64,000 bases of DNA, taken from assembly GCA_022393335.1 (NCBI GenBank), contig JAJEKB010021087.1, forward strand, positions 1,828,178 through 1,892,177. Direction: 5' to 3'. The stretch is from Macrotrachela quadricornifera. Lineage: Eukaryota; Rotifera; Eurotatoria; Philodinida; Philodinidae. Positions within the stretch are counted from its first letter, which is position 1. Every line of letters starts with the position of its first letter. The position numbers and the translations under genes are program-made. Under the pieces are notes generated by a model, which was not told the origin of the DNA, searched no databases, and worked only from the letters and a program-made list of their open reading frames with translations. Of the stretch, positions 1 through 9,962 are shown piece after piece.

Positions 1-922
1 CATATTTTTGTTGTATTGCGCAAAAATATCGACCAGGAGAAGATCATAGGATAGTTTTCAACCCACAATTTTCACTTCAGGAGGGTGTTTGCCCCCTCTC
101 ATTGTTGGATTTACTATAATAAATGTCTTTTCCAGAGAATTTGCGCGCATGATTATTCTTTCGTAACTCGAGAACAAAAATATAAGAAAACCAACGCTTT
201 TTGCCATTAGGCACAAGACATTTTAGGATACTCGAAAAAAAGAATAGAATACATAAGATGAAGAACAATTATATGAATGGAAGTATCCATCGAATGAAGA
301 AAGCAACAAGTGAAATGGAATTTCATTACTCGTGACTCATAATAGATTGACACAGAGAACGCGTAGTGAAAAAGAGAAAATAACCGAACATATGTATATA
401 TATATATAAAAGAACGTCTGTCTGTTCACTATGCATTCAGTCTCCCTAAGAGCTACCGACACCAAACTTTTCACACTACTTCCTCAGACCCGGAGGAGGG
501 TCAACGTCAGGTTAGAACCACCACCCATAGTGAAGGCAGCTGGGTGAAATTTCACCCCGAACAATACAGATCTAGATTCTGATGAGTCTGTCCGCTATGT
601 ATTTCATTATCGTGAGTGATAGCGTCACGGAATTTTCTGTGTCAGTTCTTCGAGTACTAAGGAAAGTCGGCATAGTTATCGGGGATGAGAGAGAGGCGTG
701 CTTGAAACCTCATCCAAGTCGTAAGGGACTGCGATTTCACTTACTTTTTGATTAAATAGCACAGTTCAATACAATTTCGACGGTGAGGATGTCAGCTTAA
801 GTCCAGTGAGAAGAGTCCTGTTGAAGATGTCTAATGCACTGCAGGAAAAGTCTGGTGGAAGATGCAAAACTTTAAACATGTTCTCTTTTCATCGGATATC
901 TCTGCTAATGCGAAATATACGA
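1..922. other. Non-coding, with a dispersed leader repeat at about 400-520
   Basis: I see no supportable gene here. From about 400 to 520 there is a TA-repeat followed by a GTCTGTCTGTTC-like stretch, a TATGCATTC motif and a CCCGGAGGAGGGTCA motif. The same order of motifs recurs at about 30425-30540, where it precedes a 34-bp tandem array. It is therefore a dispersed repeat. An AT-rich start followed by CTGT repeats is reminiscent of some Helitron-like 5' ends, but I see no 3' hairpin or Rep/helicase coding sequence, so I do not assign a class. Confidence 0.5.
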
Positions 923-1620
923 GCAGTGACACTTTAATACCGTATGGTAGGCTTCAATACCTTTCTTTCCATATAGTCTAATAGAGAAAGAAAAGCTCTA
1001 TCTTTCTAGGATATTTGATTAGTCTTCAACTAATATCATAATATTAAATTACCTATAACATCTATTTCCACTCGTTTTATGAGTTTGTTGTCAATGTTGT
1101 GTTGCAGTTGTCAGTTTCTTTTTAGTTGTGTTAACAAGCAAAATATACCGTAGGAGATACAGCGTGAAAAGCTCTACAATGTACAAAGTACAGTTTATTG
1201 TAATTGTTTTGAGAAAAAGAAAAATTATATGAGACCAATTTTCGCAATGCTTAAAATTTTATTCCTCAAAAGCTTGTCCATTTACTCTATATGATATATT
1301 TTGATTGTTTGCTAGAATATACTAAGGAGTTGATAGCTGATTTATCTTACATATTGTGATCTAGTACAACGAGCATAAAAGCAGCCGAAATAGGTTTTAA
1401 AGGTAATTTAACCCTTTAAGTCCCGCCTTTTTTTCTTACAGAATGAAAAAACGCGGATAGTTTAGACGTATATATACGTCGCCGGGATCGAAAGGGTTCA
1501 TATTATGACATTAGTTGAAGTATGATGAAATGTCATTAAAAATAGAGTTTTTTCTTCCCTATCATACTATATAGAAAGAACGTTATTTAAGCTTACTATA
1601 CGGTATTAAAGTGTCACTGC
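923..1620. mobile_element. Foldback/MITE-like element, about 698 bp
   Basis: The left end GCAGTGACACTTTAATACCG is matched in inverted orientation by CGGTATTAAAGTGTCACTGC at the right end. The arms continue imperfectly inward, including AGAGAAAGAAAAGCTCTAT on the left against ATAGAGTTTTTTCTTCCCT on the right. No coding sequence is present. The interior contains ACAGCGTGAAAAGCTCTACA, a phrase shared with the element in the helicase intron (42187-42879) and with the truncated copy near 63.0 kb, so all three belong to one related non-autonomous group. I see no clear target duplication. Confidence 0.7.
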
Positions 1621-2931
1621 CCATATTTTTGGTATGTCCTAATTGTTTACAATTCGTCTGTACACATCATCTTCATTGACATTGTTATTCTATTTTGAAA
1701 GTGAAATAGAACGAACATGTCCGAAGTTGATGTAGATGAAATAATGGGTGTGACAAAAATAGTTGCTGACTTTTCCTTGACTGTTTTTTCTCAAACTAGG
1801 CTAAATGGAGGAAGTTTCGTTCTGATGTGAAAAGATACGGAATTTTGTTTAGATCTTATTGATATATAGTTTTTGAAATAAGCATTTGTTCTTCTCTTGT
1901 AATATTAAAGGTATACCGTAAAAAATAAACGTTGGAATTCAATACCCTCAGAGGATTTTTGAAACTGTAACGTATAATAAATCATTTTTCTCGTATGTAG
2001 AATTTTCAAAAACCTTTCAAGAGGTTTATGAAAAAGTATTTGATACCTACTTCCGTATAGAACCGATTTTTTTTAGAATGTCATAGAAAAAATATAGTTC
2101 TCAAATGCATCTGTTATATTTTATTTGGCTTTCTTAAAATACACATGTGATATACAAAAATCAACAAAATATCTCTTCCGAAGATCTTGCTATGTTTGAT
2201 ATGTCCTTGGTTTCTCAAATAATTCATGATAATATTTCCGTTTTCAAAGTTTAGATGCTGCTATTTGAAAGCATGTACGCTAAAAACAAACTAGGTGGCG
2301 AGCTGACAATACAGCACAAAGAAGAATATAGCTATCTACGGAATTATTCTGCAGCGATAACAAGTTATCAAAATTAAAATTAATCAGTAGCAGAAATAAA
2401 ACTCATCAAAAAGTGGTTTTTATCTCAATTTTTCCATAGTATTAGAACTCCTTTTCATGGATCGTGACAAAGACTTTCGTGAGCATATCACGAAGAAGTC
2501 ATTATGGAAGGGTTATAACCCCACCTAATTAATGTCATCGATGTGGATGATATTTTCCCGCACAAGTAGATTCATCATAGTTATGAATAAACTGAACATT
2601 TCAGTTCAAATTAATATGATTCGTACTACTTAGAGATATAGATACTATACAAGAATATACTCAGATTATATGGCTTTGCTTCAAGTCTTTTTCGATGCTT
2701 ATCAAAATCTTACCTGGTTGTTGAGTAGTGATTGTAGTGTTTGTCACTATTCAATAAAACAAAAGATATATATATATATGCAAACAAAGTCGACAATTGT
2801 TGATCTGATATAGGATGGGATAGAGAGTTTGATATGAAAAGCGAGATATTTTCTCCAATAATCACAGATTACTTTGCTTTCGATGCGCTTTGTCTAATTT
2901 TTTTGACGAATCGTCGTCTATCATCCACTGT
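1621..2931. other. Non-coding AT-rich spacer
   Basis: No gene supported. It contains a short TA microsatellite near 2768-2780 and only short chance reading frames. Confidence 0.5.
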
Positions 2932-3255
2932 TCACTCATTAACTCCAATCGCATCCATGAACAGTAAAAGACAGTTCGTTCTCTTACTTGTTATTGGTGG
3001 ACACATTCGCGAATCAGTCATTGATACTGGAAAACAAACAGGATGTGAAGAACATTGAGGATACTGAATACACACATGATCTGATTGGTAACAATGGTTG
3101 GTCGAGCTTTCGCATGCAACTAATTCGGAACAAGACAAATAACGATAGCCACAAACACCAAAATCAACCGCATCTGCCATATGAAAACAACCACATGCGA
3201 TATTTTTGGAACATGGATCATTCTGACGAATTCCTTGACATATTTGAGATTTCAC
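2932..3255 (-). CDS. Fragment of a Cys-rich extracellular protein
   Basis: The minus-strand reading frame encodes 107 residues with at least twelve cysteines in short regular spacings, for example DPCSKNIACGCFHMA, SCSELVACESSTNHC and HPVCFPVSMTDSRMCPPI. Such density and spacing indicate a secreted or extracellular disulphide-rich domain, and the look is similar to cysteine-rich ectodomains common in bdelloid surface proteins (recollection, not a search). No signal peptide or neighbouring exon of the same protein is evident, and the frame ends soon after the last Cys pair. It is most likely one exon or a remnant of a larger gene. The Met used at 3255 need not be the true start. Confidence 0.45.
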   Translation of the reverse strand: MKSQICQGIRQNDPCSKNIACGCFHMADAVDFGVCGYRYLSCSELVACESSTNHCYQSDHVCIQYPQCSSHPVCFPVSMTDSRMCPPITSKRTNCLLLFMDAIGVNE

Positions 3256-4308
3256 TCGAACTATAGATAAATATAAGATTGATAGTAGAATATATCAAAT
3301 GAAACAACAATCAAACCTATCAGACTAAAATAAAAGATTGTTTAGTATGAAATGAATAGATAGATTTAAAAGGATGTTGGATTTACCTGAAAAGAACGAA
3401 GAGGAGACAACAAATTGTGTTTGTAACCATAGTTTATTATGTTGAAATGGAATACTATAAAATCGTCTTAGTATCGTCGTTTTTTAAGGTGCTATACAGG
3501 TGGTATTTTTTGCATCTGTCGAAGGGAGAGAAGCGGAGAAGATAATCTTTCGATAAGAAGAGAATCAATATTGATCGAGCACTTCTGATGTGATAAAGAT
3601 TTTATTAGAGGTCCCCTTTTGCTTCTTCCTTTTAGTTCGTTTTTACTTCGAATGATAAGAGAAGAAAAGAATCAAAGCATGTAACAAAGGAGAGAGAACA
3701 GAGCGAAAAGACGAGAATGTGAAAGATGAATAGAAAGAATATAAATAATAACGGATGAAGTGATATGACGGTATGTGAACAATATTCCTGTAACATACCT
3801 CCCCACCAACAAAAAATGTGTGTCCACACATATTCGATGATATAAATCGAACGAGAAAAAATGAAAGAATCACAGTGCGAATGTGACAGACATTCAATGA
3901 TATGACCAAACAAAACAAGATATGAAGAGAGAAAAAAACAAAGCAGAACAGTTTCATAAGCGAAGACAATAAAAGACAAATAGAAAAAATGTTAATGCAC
4001 GATATTTCCATTTACGACAAGAAAATAAAGTTGAACGACGATATTTCCATTTGCGGAAAGAAAACCTTAATGGAACTGCCTCCTTGTGAGAATAACATCG
4101 AAATTTATGATCATACGAATAATTCCATTCTTTACTAACAATTTCAAATGCAATATCTTCGTACGGTGGGCCAACCTGAAATTGTAGATTTGAAAAAATC
4201 GATGATCTTCACAAACAGAAAGGCTTTGAATAGTTGTTATTGATGAAATATTCTTATTATGATGTTGTTTATTATAGTGATTGCAATCATAAACAGTATG
4301 AGCTCTAT
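3256..4308. other. Non-coding spacer, purine-rich
   Basis: No gene supported. Two overlapping minus-strand frames at about 3632-4011 are Phe/Leu/Ser-rich translations of a GA-rich stretch and look like chance frames. A short repeated phrase CGATATTTCCATTT occurs twice near 3999 and 4039. Confidence 0.5.
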
Positions 4309-5079
4309 TTAAAATTCGAGATTGACGTAGTTGATTTTTTGTAGACAGAAGTATTGAATATCCTGCGGTAAAACAGTGTTAATTATTAAATCGTTCGCTG
4401 TTAAATTAACCCTAGTTCGAGTACAACCTTCAGAAATAACTTCAACAGCAGTTTTAACAGAATCAGAATTAATAACAGATTCATCATGTTGTTTTAATTG
4501 AGTAGAATCATCCGCTACATTTGCACCTTGTTGTTCGAATTGATTACAATCAACTTGATAATCGGAACATGGTTGTGAAAGTTCCAATTCAGTATCATTT
4601 GCATTAACTGGCATAGATAAATAACGACCTTGTTCATATTCAGGAAAACCTTTATTTTCTAAATCTTCGCATGATTTGATTTGATTATCATTAACTGAAT
4701 CAAATGAGATATTATCATTATCTAATTCCTTGGTGGACATTGCTGAACTTGAAGTAGCTACATGCGATACAGCTTGTTCGTGTTCAAGTTTCTGTGACTC
4801 TTCTTTAACTGCTAATAGATGTTGATCAAGAAGATCTGATGCAAAAGACGAGGACGATGAACGAAAAAATGCAATAATTTCACGTTTAAATGTGAACCAA
4901 TCCGGAATGTCTGATTTCCTATGTTTAAACCATATAGCAGCAGTGCCAGTTAGAAAGTGTGATACCGCAACACAGTTTTGTGTTGCTTGTGAGTGTTCTC
5001 CATCAAATATCTCTTCGAAAAATTGTAACCATTTGACTACATCACGATTCTGAGCACCATCAAATGTTAGTTCTTCCAT
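4309..5079 (-). CDS. Gag-like protein of an LTR retroelement
   Basis: The frame gives 256 residues from the Met at 5079; the open frame extends upstream to 5181, but that start lies inside the primer-binding-like site, so I prefer the inner Met. The first 75 residues have the layout of a retrotransposon gag core: a DVVKWLQFFEEIFDG-like helix, then AVSHFLTGTAAIWFKHRKS and a DWFTFKREIIAFF helix. The middle is acidic and Gln/Ser-rich. No CCHC zinc knuckle, protease or reverse transcriptase follows, so pol is absent or lost. About 95 bases upstream on the same strand is a primer-binding-like site (5175-5188). I found no second LTR on the low-coordinate side, so this is probably a truncated insertion or a domesticated fragment; the sequence does not decide which. 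Confidence 0.6.
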   Translation of the reverse strand: MEELTFDGAQNRDVVKWLQFFEEIFDGEHSQATQNCVAVSHFLTGTAAIWFKHRKSDIPDWFTFKREIIAFFRSSSSSFASDLLDQHLLAVKEESQKLEHEQAVSHVATSSSAMSTKELDNDNISFDSVNDNQIKSCEDLENKGFPEYEQGRYLSMPVNANDTELELSQPCSDYQVDCNQFEQQGANVADDSTQLKQHDESVINSDSVKTAVEVISEGCTRTRVNLTANDLIINTVLPQDIQYFCLQKINYVNLEF

Positions 5080-5174
5080 AACCGAGAAAAAATATTGAAT
5101 AAGACGAAACGAAAAAAATGAAGTTGAACGATAAACGACGAATATGTGACGGATAATTGTATAATAGGACGAAC

Positions 5175-5188
5175 GGGTCATGGCACCA
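5175..5188 (-). other. Primer-binding-like site of the minus-strand gag element
   Basis: On the minus strand this reads TGGTGCCATGACCC, one base different from the site of the neighbouring LTR element (TGGTGCCGTGACCC). The sequence complements the 3' end typical of tRNA-His (ending in ...TCACGGCACCA). Upstream on the same strand an AATAAA lies near 5202-5210, as expected for the end of an LTR, but the paired LTR was not found. Confidence 0.55.
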
Positions 5189-5643
5189 AATATCAGAGGT
5201 TACTTTATTCGACTTTTTTCTGTACAATTACTAACACGAATGATTCAAAAGCAACAAACATGATGATAATAGATTAAAATAAATGCGGAAACTTCGGATT
5301 TTATCCGAAAGTTATGTGTACTTCAAAAAGTAAAAAGAATTGACAACAAATTGATTTTGATCGAACCGTCTAAAGACTAACTATCTTGAGTCTATGATCA
5401 GCATTTTGACCATATCTCGTGAACGGCTTGACCATTTGAGCTCTGGGACATCTCGATTGGACGGAAAACAGTTTAGTCTACAAATTCATTCTACTCAACG
5501 TGAGAAAGTTATCAAATAAAAGAAGTGCTAAAAGCCAAAAACTGAGGATATCCGAAGATTACACTGCGGGAGGTGGTATTTTGGATTTTTCTCATGTGCT
5601 GCACGAGTTCTTAGGCTTATTTTTCTACAAGACATAGATCTCA

Positions 5644-5958
5644 TGTTAGCGATGACTCAAGTCATCACTCTCTTTTGTGCACGTGTTATTAAACCTATGA
5701 CTTAGGATCACATTTTTCTTCTTTCCTTTTTCTTTTTATAATTCATGATGTATGATACATGACGCGTTGTACCAAAAATGTGATATACCATCACATTTTT
5801 TCCTTCTTTTTCTCATATATATAAACCATTCTTTTTTCTTGTTTGGGGGAGGATTCATTTTGTTGTTTTAAATGAACTTTTCCTCGAGAATAAAGTCTAC
5901 AATATAAACACACACTCTCACTCTCGTCCTCTCTCTTAGCCCTACAGACAGGCTAACA
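5644..5958 (+). repeat. 5' long terminal repeat
   Basis: It is 315 bp and bounded by TGTTAGC...GCTAACA. It contains a TCATATATATAAACC TATA-like box and an AATAAAGTC polyadenylation-like signal. The internal ATGATGTATGATACATGA stretch is palindromic-like. It matches the 3' LTR except for two substitutions (near 5749 and 5771). Confidence 0.95.
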
Positions 5959-5960
5959 TT

Positions 5961-5974
5961 TGGTGCCGTGACCC
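5961..5974 (+). other. Primer-binding site, tRNA-His type
   Basis: TGGTGCCGTGACCC begins two bases after the 5' LTR. The first 13 bases complement the usual 3' end of eukaryotic tRNA-His including CCA. The tRNA identity is inferred from general knowledge of the acceptor stem and is not checked against this genome. Confidence 0.75.
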
Positions 5975-6065
5975 CGGTTTTCATCGTCTGCAACTCGTCT
6001 TCACTATTTATTCCCCCTTATCATCGGTATCACTTATATCATATCACTATTCTCAATCACTTCGA

Positions 6066-6272
6066 ATGGATTCTTTTCATTATTTCAAAATTCGGTCTCT
6101 CCAAGGTTTCAATGAAACTGAAGAAATGGAACACCGACAATTTGTGAAAAGTCATTGCAAATGCTTTAGCGGTGATACTCGAGAAGAATTTGAACAATGG
6201 GCGGCAGAAACACAACATTTCATTGGTTTTCTTCGTCCACCTATCGCACTTCTGAACATCAACTCTTTATAA
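6066..6272 (+). pseudogene. Upstream gag-domain copy, frameshifted
   Basis: The open part encodes 68 residues including EMEHRQFVKSHCKCFSGD and EEFEQWAAETQHF. This resembles the block in the main gag frame downstream (residues around EIQFRKFIMSTCKFFDGN and ELHQWLNATRTFF). Past the stop, similarity continues in the next frame (EHQLFIIDQLLP against YHQLFAIRFLLT) and then in a third frame. So a first copy of the gag core appears to sit before the second and to be broken by at least two frameshifts. The two copies together suggest a tandem gag-core duplication inside the element. Confidence 0.55.
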
Positions 6273-6518
6273 TCGATCAATTACTCCCAGTACGGTGCAC
6301 GAGAAATTTTCTTGGCCTACCAAGATGTCTATATTCGTGATATACGCTCACTCCACACTCTCATCAGACTCTTATTCTCGGTCTCTCCATCACTACAACA
6401 TATCAGCAGATACGTTTGGGACTATTCGTGGATCGAACTCTATCATGATTTCAATCAAATCGTTCAACAACATCGATTTGCTGTATATCTCCGACATCCA
6501 CTTAAAACCTTACGATCT

Positions 6519-7835
6519 ATGTCACTATTTCGCAATATCGAACATGAAATCCAGTTTCGAAAATTTATAATGTCAACTTGTAAATTCTTTGATGGTAATA
6601 CCGAAGAACTTCACCAATGGCTAAACGCTACTAGAACTTTCTTTGCTCAGCAAGTTGTCAAGGATTATCATCAACTTTTTGCAATACGTTTTCTACTCAC
6701 TGATCATGCCATGGACTTCTATATGGCTCACGACGATCTCGTTCATAATTTCGAGGATCTTTACAAACTATTCGTACACGAAGCGTCGCCTTTATCTCAT
6801 TCCAGTGACTCTTCGAGTCTTCAAAATGTGACATCATCACTACCTCTAATTTCGTCTGATGCTTCACCGCCAGCCGAAATGCCAGAAAAATGGCCTACAG
6901 TTGAGCAGGCAACTTCTACGTGGGACGAACTACCATCTCTTCCAACAGATATACTGTCAATTAGCCTTGAACCAGCTACTAAAGTTGCTTCACAACAATC
7001 CTCGTCTTCTTCCCAAAATTCTGTCACTACTAATTCATCCGCTATATTATATTTTCATTCTCCACTTGACGATGACAACGTGTTGGTTCAATCCAGTCTA
7101 TCGTCACAATTTCCTCAAATATTTCCTCTCACACTCATCTCCGATTCAATCGAATCTCACTGTGCAAGCTCTGACTGGCCAGTTGGAACAGAAACATGGT
7201 CTTCTTCAAGTTCACCCCCTCCTCGCCAGTCACATTCCACTGATTCTCTACATCATTTTCATTCACAACACGAACAAGACTATCTCTTAATTAAATCACT
7301 TTCGTCGCCTCCTTCCAGTCATACTCCGGTGTCTACTCCTTCGATTAATACATTTCAATTTACTGATGTTGAATCATTTTGGCCTGAAGGACCGACCTCC
7401 TGGTTTTTCGAACCATTTCCATCACGTTCTCCTCCAATCTTGTTGACTGATGGTGATCGAGCTTCGCCCGAATTATTGAATTCATCGATATCGACACATG
7501 GAACCACGCTTCCTCACTCTTCGTTGGTGTGTGTGAATGTTCCCATCACCTCTCAAATTTCTTCGTCTACCAAAGTATTCTCGTCTTTTTCAGGCTATCG
7601 ACATATCAAAAACCCGATTTTTCCGTGTCAAAATTCCTATCCTGCCTTACCACTTTTATTCTTTGCACGTCTACGACAATCACTTCAGTTGTCGTTTTGT
7701 ACCCTCGTGTCGGCATTACCTTTCCTCATTGGAATTAACGTACTATTTACTCGTCTCAATTTCAACCTCGACACTTATGAAGCTGCGCAAACACTGCATG
7801 CTGTCCGACATCTGTGGCACGTAATGGTTCCATGA
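6519..7835 (+). CDS. Gag-like protein with Ser/Pro/Thr-rich tail
   Basis: The frame is open from about 6312, but the first ATG in it is at 6519, giving 439 residues. Residues 1-80 form the helical gag-like core (FRKFIMSTCKFFDGN, ELHQWLNATRTFF, HAMDFYMAHDDLVHNF). The next 280 residues are very rich in Ser, Pro and Thr with repeated SSSS/SPP runs and look disordered. The C-terminus has a hydrophobic stretch (LSFCTLVSALPFLIGINVLF) that could be a membrane segment. There is no zinc knuckle. Thirty-eight bases after the stop the 3' LTR begins, leaving no room for pol. An intact frame in an element with nearly identical LTRs fits a young, trans-mobilised copy. Confidence 0.65.
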   Translation: MSLFRNIEHEIQFRKFIMSTCKFFDGNTEELHQWLNATRTFFAQQVVKDYHQLFAIRFLLTDHAMDFYMAHDDLVHNFEDLYKLFVHEASPLSHSSDSSSLQNVTSSLPLISSDASPPAEMPEKWPTVEQATSTWDELPSLPTDILSISLEPATKVASQQSSSSSQNSVTTNSSAILYFHSPLDDDNVLVQSSLSSQFPQIFPLTLISDSIESHCASSDWPVGTETWSSSSSPPPRQSHSTDSLHHFHSQHEQDYLLIKSLSSPPSSHTPVSTPSINTFQFTDVESFWPEGPTSWFFEPFPSRSPPILLTDGDRASPELLNSSISTHGTTLPHSSLVCVNVPITSQISSSTKVFSSFSGYRHIKNPIFPCQNSYPALPLLFFARLRQSLQLSFCTLVSALPFLIGINVLFTRLNFNLDTYEAAQTLHAVRHLWHVMVP

Positions 7836-7860
7836 TTAGCTGTGGATCGAACATTTCCGT

Positions 7861-7873
7861 GCAAAGAGGGAGG
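7861..7873 (+). other. Polypurine tract
   Basis: GCAAAGAGGGAGG directly abuts the TGTTAGC start of the 3' LTR; this is the position and composition expected for plus-strand priming. Confidence 0.8.
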
Positions 7874-8188
7874 TGTTAGCGATGACTCAAGTCATCACTC
7901 TCTTTTGTGCACGTGTTATTAAACCTATGACTTAGGATCACATTTTTCTTCTTTCCTTTTTCTTTTTATCATTCATGATGTATGATACATGACGCGTTGT
8001 GCCAAAAATGTGATATACCATCACATTTTTTCCTTCTTTTTCTCATATATATAAACCATTCTTTTTTCTTGTTTGGGGGAGGATTCATTTTGTTGTTTTA
8101 AATGAACTTTTCCTCGAGAATAAAGTCTACAATATAAACACACACTCTCACTCTCGTCCTCTCTCTTAGCCCTACAGACAGGCTAACA
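7874..8188 (+). repeat. 3' long terminal repeat
   Basis: It has the same 315-bp length and the same ends as the 5' copy, and is followed by TCTCA, the second copy of the target duplication. Confidence 0.95.
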
Positions 8189-8193
8189 TCTCA

Positions 8194-9113
8194 TCAAGAC
8201 ACATCTTTTGCCACTAAATTGTTAGAATAAAAAAACTGGGGAGCCAAGTTAGCTTGGACGACGCTATAGGCGATTCTATAAAGTGATCATTGACTCAACT
8301 CTTAAAGTAATATTATATCCTTAGAAATCACAGAAAACGAGCTCAGATTCGTGATCAGCTTAGAAAACTGAGTAGGAGGAGTTATTCCAGAATGGATTTG
8401 GGTTTTTATCTAGCGAGATCATGGTCATAGGTAACCTCATGGGTCTATTAAAGATATGTGATACACAGAGGCATCAGTATTTTCATAATAATCCCCAATA
8501 TTAATAGCTATCGAGTTCGGATTTTTCCATTTGATAACTCTTTTTAGTAGCGACAAAACCATGCATCTAAAACACCCCAAAACTGCTAGTTACCCAAGAC
8601 ATATTTAGGCACACTGGCCTCAGGATACAGATTTTGTACATTCTGGGACGTTATTTAGGTAATTTTCACTTTAAAAGTTACGATTTCATTCAAAACTAAT
8701 ATCATATTCGGAATCAGCGTTAAAAATCGAGTCGATTCATATATATTTTAAATATTTCTAAGAAAAAAAATTTTTTTGAAAAAATTCCTGTACTGCCCCT
8801 CAGGGATGGTCTGGTAAATAATGACAATTTTTTCGATAACTCAGCCATTTCTTGCCGGATCCTTCTCATCGTCGAACTCGACCAAGATATTGATGAGACA
8901 ATTCTGTGCACAAAATTTCAGCTTAATTGTATGTAGTTGTAAAGAGTTATCGAATAAACGGACGGACGGTCGGAGACATTGGCCGATTTTCGTAGTGTAT
9001 TCACTTTTTGAGTACACAAAAACTACATCATTAATACCAACTCTTTTGAAATCATAAGCTAACAAATTAACTTCTCATATAGGGAACAATCAGATGATTA
9101 CCTAACCATAACT
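8194..9113. other. Non-coding repetitive spacer
   Basis: No gene supported. The stretch around 8830-9010 resembles generic intergenic repeat DNA, and the reading frames on both strands there mirror each other and look like chance. Confidence 0.45.
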
Positions 9114-9962
9114 GGGCAATTCCATGGAGTTTATACCACTTTCCTGGAAAAAAGTTTTTTTTATCAATTTTTTTGCGCTCAATCAGCCGAAGATAGCCAA
9201 AAAATAGTTTTGGCCGAAAAAGAACTAGGACTTTTACTTGATATACGAGAAAATCAGATCACTTTCGAGGTACACCTAAAAGTTGTAATTCAAATTATTA
9301 CAGCGTTTAGAGCTCATATTTTGCCCATAGGTACACTCTAAAAAAAATAGGTGTTTTACGAAACCTGTGCCCAGGGGAAGAACCTTTAAGGTTTCGTAAC
9401 GATTTGCTGAACCTAAAAAAGATTAGAGAACGATTTGCTAAACCTTTTTAGGTTTCGTAAATCGATACGAAACCTTAAAAGTTCTTCCCCTGGGCACAGG
9501 TTTCGTAAAACACCTATTTTTTTTAGAGTGTAGAGGGTCATCAAACTAGCACAACCTCCAAAGGATTTTTTTTTACTTGTGCTTCGGCTGAGATATCAAT
9601 TTACAAGGCTATCACACATTTATTGTAAAAAAGCATGTGTCGTTGATATTGTAAAAGAGTCGTGCGCATTGAGAATTCGATATCTCAGCCAAAATACAAT
9701 TAAAAAACGAATCCTTTGGAGGTTATGCTAGTTTGATGATCCTCTACCTATCGGCAAAATATGAGCTCTAAACACTGTAATAACTTGAATAACACTTTTT
9801 AGATGTACCCAGAAAATGATGTGGTTTTCCCGTATATCAAGTAAAAGTCTTCATTTTTTTCCGGCCAAAACTATTTTTAGGTTGCCTTCGGCTGATCGAG
9901 CGCAAAACATTTGATAAAAGAAACTTTTTCCAAAAAGTGGTATAATCTCCATGCAATTACCC
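9114..9962. mobile_element. Foldback element, carrying a nested MITE
   Basis: The ends GGGCAATTCCATGGAG and CTCCATGCAATTACCC are inverted copies, and the two arms pair along most of their length, so the whole element would fold into one long hairpin. AACT flanks both sides (9110-9113 and about 9963-9966), a possible 4-bp target duplication. A second copy of the family lies at 49165-49823 in opposite orientation. The present copy is interrupted by a 197-bp insertion (9334-9530). There is no coding sequence; reading frames in it are chance. Confidence 0.85.
9334..9530. mobile_element. 197-bp hairpin MITE with TA duplication
   Basis: The first 50 bases (starting CACTCTAAAAAAAATAGGTG) and the last 50 bases are exact inverted copies, and the remaining centre is also largely palindromic. 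It is flanked by TA on both sides (9332-9333 and 9531-9532). The matching arm of the related foldback at 49.6 kb reads CCCTCTACCTATGGGC without the insert, giving an in-window empty site that confirms the boundaries and a TA target duplication. TA duplication points to mobilisation by a Tc1/mariner-superfamily transposase (inference). Confidence 0.92.

Larger units (their letters stand above)
5644..8188 (+). mobile_element. Complete non-autonomous LTR retrotransposon (gag only)
   Basis: Two 315-bp direct repeats (5644-5958 and 7874-8188) flank a 1915-bp interior. The LTRs start TGTTAGC and end GCTAACA, and differ at only two positions that I can see, which suggests a recent insertion. The element is flanked by the 5-bp direct repeat TCTCA (5639-5643 and 8189-8193), the expected target-site duplication. 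A tRNA-His-type primer site follows the 5' LTR and a purine tract precedes the 3' LTR. The interior codes only for gag-like sequence with a long Ser/Thr/Pro-rich tail; there is no protease, reverse transcriptase, RNase H or integrase. Mobilisation must therefore have relied on a related autonomous element, possibly in the Ty3/Gypsy or BEL/Pao group. The lack of pol prevents classification. Confidence 0.92.

Noticed and set aside
400..520. Helitron 5' end
   Set aside because: Only the AT-rich start and CTGT repeats fit; no CTRR end, hairpin or Rep-helicase coding sequence was found.
3632..4011. Two overlapping minus-strand frames of 115 and 122 codons
   Set aside because: Both translate a GA-rich tract into Phe/Leu/Ser/Cys-rich sequence in two frames at once, with no domain; chance frames.
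5191..5640. A paired LTR for the minus-strand gag element
   Set aside because: A primer-like site and AATAAA are present, but I found no second copy of the sequence beyond the gag frame, so LTR borders cannot be set.
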